Shown here: piece by piece, positions 5,600 to 7,726 of the stretch
How the letters are laid out: each line of letters starts with the position of its first letter
Position numbering within the stretch: the stretch's first letter is position 1
NCBI GenBank assembly: GCA_031423635.1
Contig: JANPFX010000017.1
Coordinates: forward strand, 1 to 7,726
DNA: 7,726 nucleotides
DNA from: JANLQX01 sp031423635
Lineage (GTDB): Bacteria; Actinomycetota; Acidimicrobiia; Acidimicrobiales; JANYDT01
Reading direction: 5' to 3'
The notes under the pieces: model-generated
What the model was told of the DNA's origin: nothing
Databases searched by the model: none
The model's input: the letters and a program-made list of their open reading frames with translations, nothing else
Translations under genes and position numbers: made by a program

Positions 5600-7726
5600 T
5601 CAGCGACGGTTCCGGGAACGCCGCTCGCGGAGCATCAATGCGGTGACCGAGAGCACGCCCAGGGCGGTGAGAGCGAGACCAAGGGTCCCGGCGGTATCGC
5701 GTTCGATGCGAAGCGTCACCGTGCGTGCCCTCGGGATCACCACCATCATGTTCGGGGCGAGCCGATACGGACCGTCGGCTCCCCGCGCCCTCCACGTGGG
5801 GAAGTACGACTCCTTCACGACGACGGGCACGCCAACCCGACCCACGTTGAAGGAGAGCGAGCCGTTGCCTTCCACGATGTCGGTGACCTCGACGGCCGGA
5901 AGGATTCGGGGCGCCGCTGGTGCGATCGTCGTCCCGTCGCCGAAGTTCGAAGCGAACGGCCGATCGACCGTTGCGCTGACCCGCTGCCACTCCTTCGGAC
6001 CGTCCGCGGCGAGCGGTACCGGGTACCGGGCCTGGTTGATGTACTGCGCCATGGCGACGTCAAGCCAGCCGCCCCGCTGGGTCTGCTTGATGTCCGTCAC
6101 CACGGCCGGCTGGATCGCCAGACCGGCGACCAGCGGCGATTCGGCGACCTGATAGACCTCCCACGTGGTCGGGCATGTCTTGGCCGAGACCTCCTCGGTT
6201 TCGCAGTCGCGCGTGTAGGGCGTGGAGGCGACGAGCTGGAGGTCGGCGTTCACCCGGGCCTGCTGCTGCGCCGCCGGGGAGAACACCAGGTAGTAGCGAA
6301 CGCCCCACTGCTGCAACCGAGCGACACCCTGGCTCACATCGAGGCCCGGATAGGGGAGCCGGCTTTGCGGGTCGCCGGGACGAGCCGAAAGCAACGACGC
6401 ATTGATGAGGAGATACGGCAGGCTCGGCGAGGATTCGAGGAAGAGCCCTTCCATCGAACCGATGCACCCATCGGTCCACATCGGGAGCAGCGCCGGAGCG
6501 AACTCCGTGCCGTAGCGGGCGAACTCGTCCTCGTAGTCCCACATCGCCCGTCCGCAGCCGTGCGTCTTGCCGACGTCGATCATCGTGTTGATCAGCGCGC
6601 GTAGTTCCGGCCATTCGGGGGTGGCCTCGAAGCCGTCGTAGTTGTCCTTGGCCCAGACGGCCACCGGGTTCACCTCACCGATCCGATCGGCCCGTTGCAC
6701 GCCGAGGCCCGTGGCGTCCAGCTTCGGCACGGGGACGACTCCTGGAAGAATGCCCATGACACCGCCGACGCTCCACCAGCACACTGCGGCGACGCTGACG
6801 AGACCGGCAACGGGGGCGTTGCGCCACTCGGGAACGCAGCGCTCCGTGCGCACGGCGAGCCGACGCGTCCCGTCGACAACGGCCCGACCGATGACCGTGA
6901 GACCGAACGTAGCCAGCAGGCAACACGACAGGAAGTAGAACGGCAGGGCCCGCTCGTTGAGGATGCGGAACGAGGGTGGGAACCGGAACGCCAGGGCTGC
7001 GCCCGTCGCCATGAGCGTCAGGCACGTAGCCAGGCGGGCTTCGGCGTCAGGCTCTCGCTTCGCCCGAAGTGCCGCTCCGAATCGGATCAGCTGGGTCACG
7101 CCACCGAGCACCGCGAGCACGACGACCACACCCATGATCGCCGCCCCGGTCAGCGGCTCTCTCACAGCAGGCGGGAACAACGCGCCCACGTAGGCGGTGG
7201 CCGTCTCCCACTCCATGTCGTTCGTGTACGCGAGATGGGTGGCGAACGGCACTACCCAGAACGCTGCGAGCATCGCCGCCAGTCCACCGATCAATGCGGA
7301 ATCGAGAAGCCGACGTCTGATACCGGTCGAACCTCTGGTAGTCATATGCACGCATACGATTAACAACGTGCTCAATCCAGCGAACAGCGTGGGAAGAAGG
7401 TGGGAGAGTCCGGTGACCGTGAGCGCAGCGACGGCGGCGAGGCGACCTCGACCGGTGCGCTGGACCCGTATGAGCAAGGCGAGGTACACGACGCAGGCCG
7501 AAAGGCTGATGGAGAACGAGAACTCACCGGCGAGGGTCGACATGGCGTTCCCCCCGAGAATCGAGTAGCCGGGATCGAGGACGAACACGATCGCCGTCAA
7601 GGCGAACAGGTAGCGGTACGCCCGCCCCACCTGCGCCGTGCGGGCGACCAGCATGACGGCGAACGGAAGCGACAGGAGACCGGCAACGCTCACCAGCTTG
7701 AAGGCGATGTTCGGCGGGATCACCGC
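5600..7726 (-). CDS. GT-C-type integral membrane protein, C-terminal part (runs off right edge)
   Basis: Partial: 708 codons are visible and the frame is open to the right edge, so the true start lies outside; the GTG at 7723 is internal. The first 330 or so visible residues contain many membrane helices, including GGNAMSTLAGEFSFS (58-72) and NERALPFYFLS (256-266). Then comes an extracytoplasmic domain of about 340 residues, a conserved-looking motif YFPTWRARGADGPYR (640-654), a last helix (about 679-698) and a short basic tail (RERRSRNRR). This matches the actinobacterial membrane proteins related to the PTPS-related/YfhO-like GT-C families, probably polyprenyl-phosphate-sugar-dependent glycosyltransferases acting outside the membrane. 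The catalytic first loop is beyond the window, so neither donor nor activity can be checked. It reads in the same direction as the apbE operon but ends 102 bases before it, so co-transcription is possible but not evident. Confidence 0.8.
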   Translation of the reverse strand, partial: AVIPPNIAFKLVSVAGLLSLPFAVMLVARTAQVGRAYRYLFALTAIVFVLDPGYSILGGNAMSTLAGEFSFSISLSACVVYLALLIRVQRTGRGRLAAVAALTVTGLSHLLPTLFAGLSTLLIVCVHMTTRGSTGIRRRLLDSALIGGLAAMLAAFWVVPFATHLAYTNDMEWETATAYVGALFPPAVREPLTGAAIMGVVVVLAVLGGVTQLIRFGAALRAKREPDAEARLATCLTLMATGAALAFRFPPSFRILNERALPFYFLSCCLLATFGLTVIGRAVVDGTRRLAVRTERCVPEWRNAPVAGLVSVAAVCWWSVGGVMGILPGVVPVPKLDATGLGVQRADRIGEVNPVAVWAKDNYDGFEATPEWPELRALINTMIDVGKTHGCGRAMWDYEDEFARYGTEFAPALLPMWTDGCIGSMEGLFLESSPSLPYLLINASLLSARPGDPQSRLPYPGLDVSQGVARLQQWGVRYYLVFSPAAQQQARVNADLQLVASTPYTRDCETEEVSAKTCPTTWEVYQVAESPLVAGLAIQPAVVTDIKQTQRGGWLDVAMAQYINQARYPVPLAADGPKEWQRVSATVDRPFASNFGDGTTIAPAAPRILPAVEVTDIVEGNGSLSFNVGRVGVPVVVKESYFPTWRARGADGPYRLAPNMMVVIPRARTVTLRIERDTAGTLGLALTALGVLSVTALMLRERRSRNRR

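Noticed and set aside
5127..5990. 287-residue minus-strand open frame with Arg/Asp/Gly-rich sequence
   Set aside because: It is a frame shadow of the GT-C gene end and of the 125-residue gene; the sequence is low-complexity RRR/DDD typical of high-GC shadow frames.
5313..6152. 279-residue plus-strand open frame
   Set aside because: Antisense to the GT-C gene, which shows clear membrane helices and a family motif; the plus-strand product is Arg/Thr/Ser-rich with no motif.
7721..7723. GTG at 7723 as the true start of the GT-C protein
   Set aside because: The frame stays open to the window edge, and the family needs its catalytic first loop and earlier helices upstream of this point.

Overview
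This 7.7 kb window is high-GC DNA in which every gene I can support lies on the minus strand, so transcription reads from high to low coordinates. The gene styles (GT-C membrane protein with an actinobacterial-type C-terminal signature, GTG starts, 4-base start/stop overlaps, a possibly leaderless promoter) point to an Actinomycetota chromosome. Acidimicrobiia is a guess from protein style only. No RNA genes, CRISPR arrays, transposons or integrases were seen.

Layout in transcription order: (i) 7726-5600, the C-terminal 708 residues of a large GT-C-type integral membrane protein, entering from the right edge. (ii) 5599-5498, the only real intergenic gap, holding a candidate promoter/operator and an inverted repeat. 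(iii) 5497-5120 and 5130-4675, two small, overlapping, unrecognised genes for membrane-anchored or exported proteins. (iv) 4640-3708, ApbE-type FAD:protein FMN transferase. (v) 3711-3115, a five-helix ferric-reductase-like b-haem membrane protein. (vi) 3118-2390, an OmpR-family response regulator. (vii) 2370-970, its sensor histidine kinase. (viii) 973-1, the N-terminal 324 residues of a P-type cation ATPase, leaving by the left edge just before the phosphorylation motif.

Genes (iii)-(viii) look like one operon. From apbE onward every junction is a 4-base overlap (ATGA or GTGA). The RR-to-HK junction, which at first seems to have a 19-base gap, is bridged by an 8-codon mini-ORF that overlaps the RR stop (ATGA) and the HK start (GTGA).

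A working model, which is inference: the haem protein passes electrons across the membrane to a covalently flavinylated acceptor modified by ApbE, the two-component system senses an extracytoplasmic signal connected with this activity, and the P-type ATPase moves a cation tied to the same response. The gap in the model is that no canonical FMN-binding-domain protein is visible, and ApbE itself has no export signal. The two small exported proteins sit where such a target is often found, but they carry no recognisable flavinylation motif.
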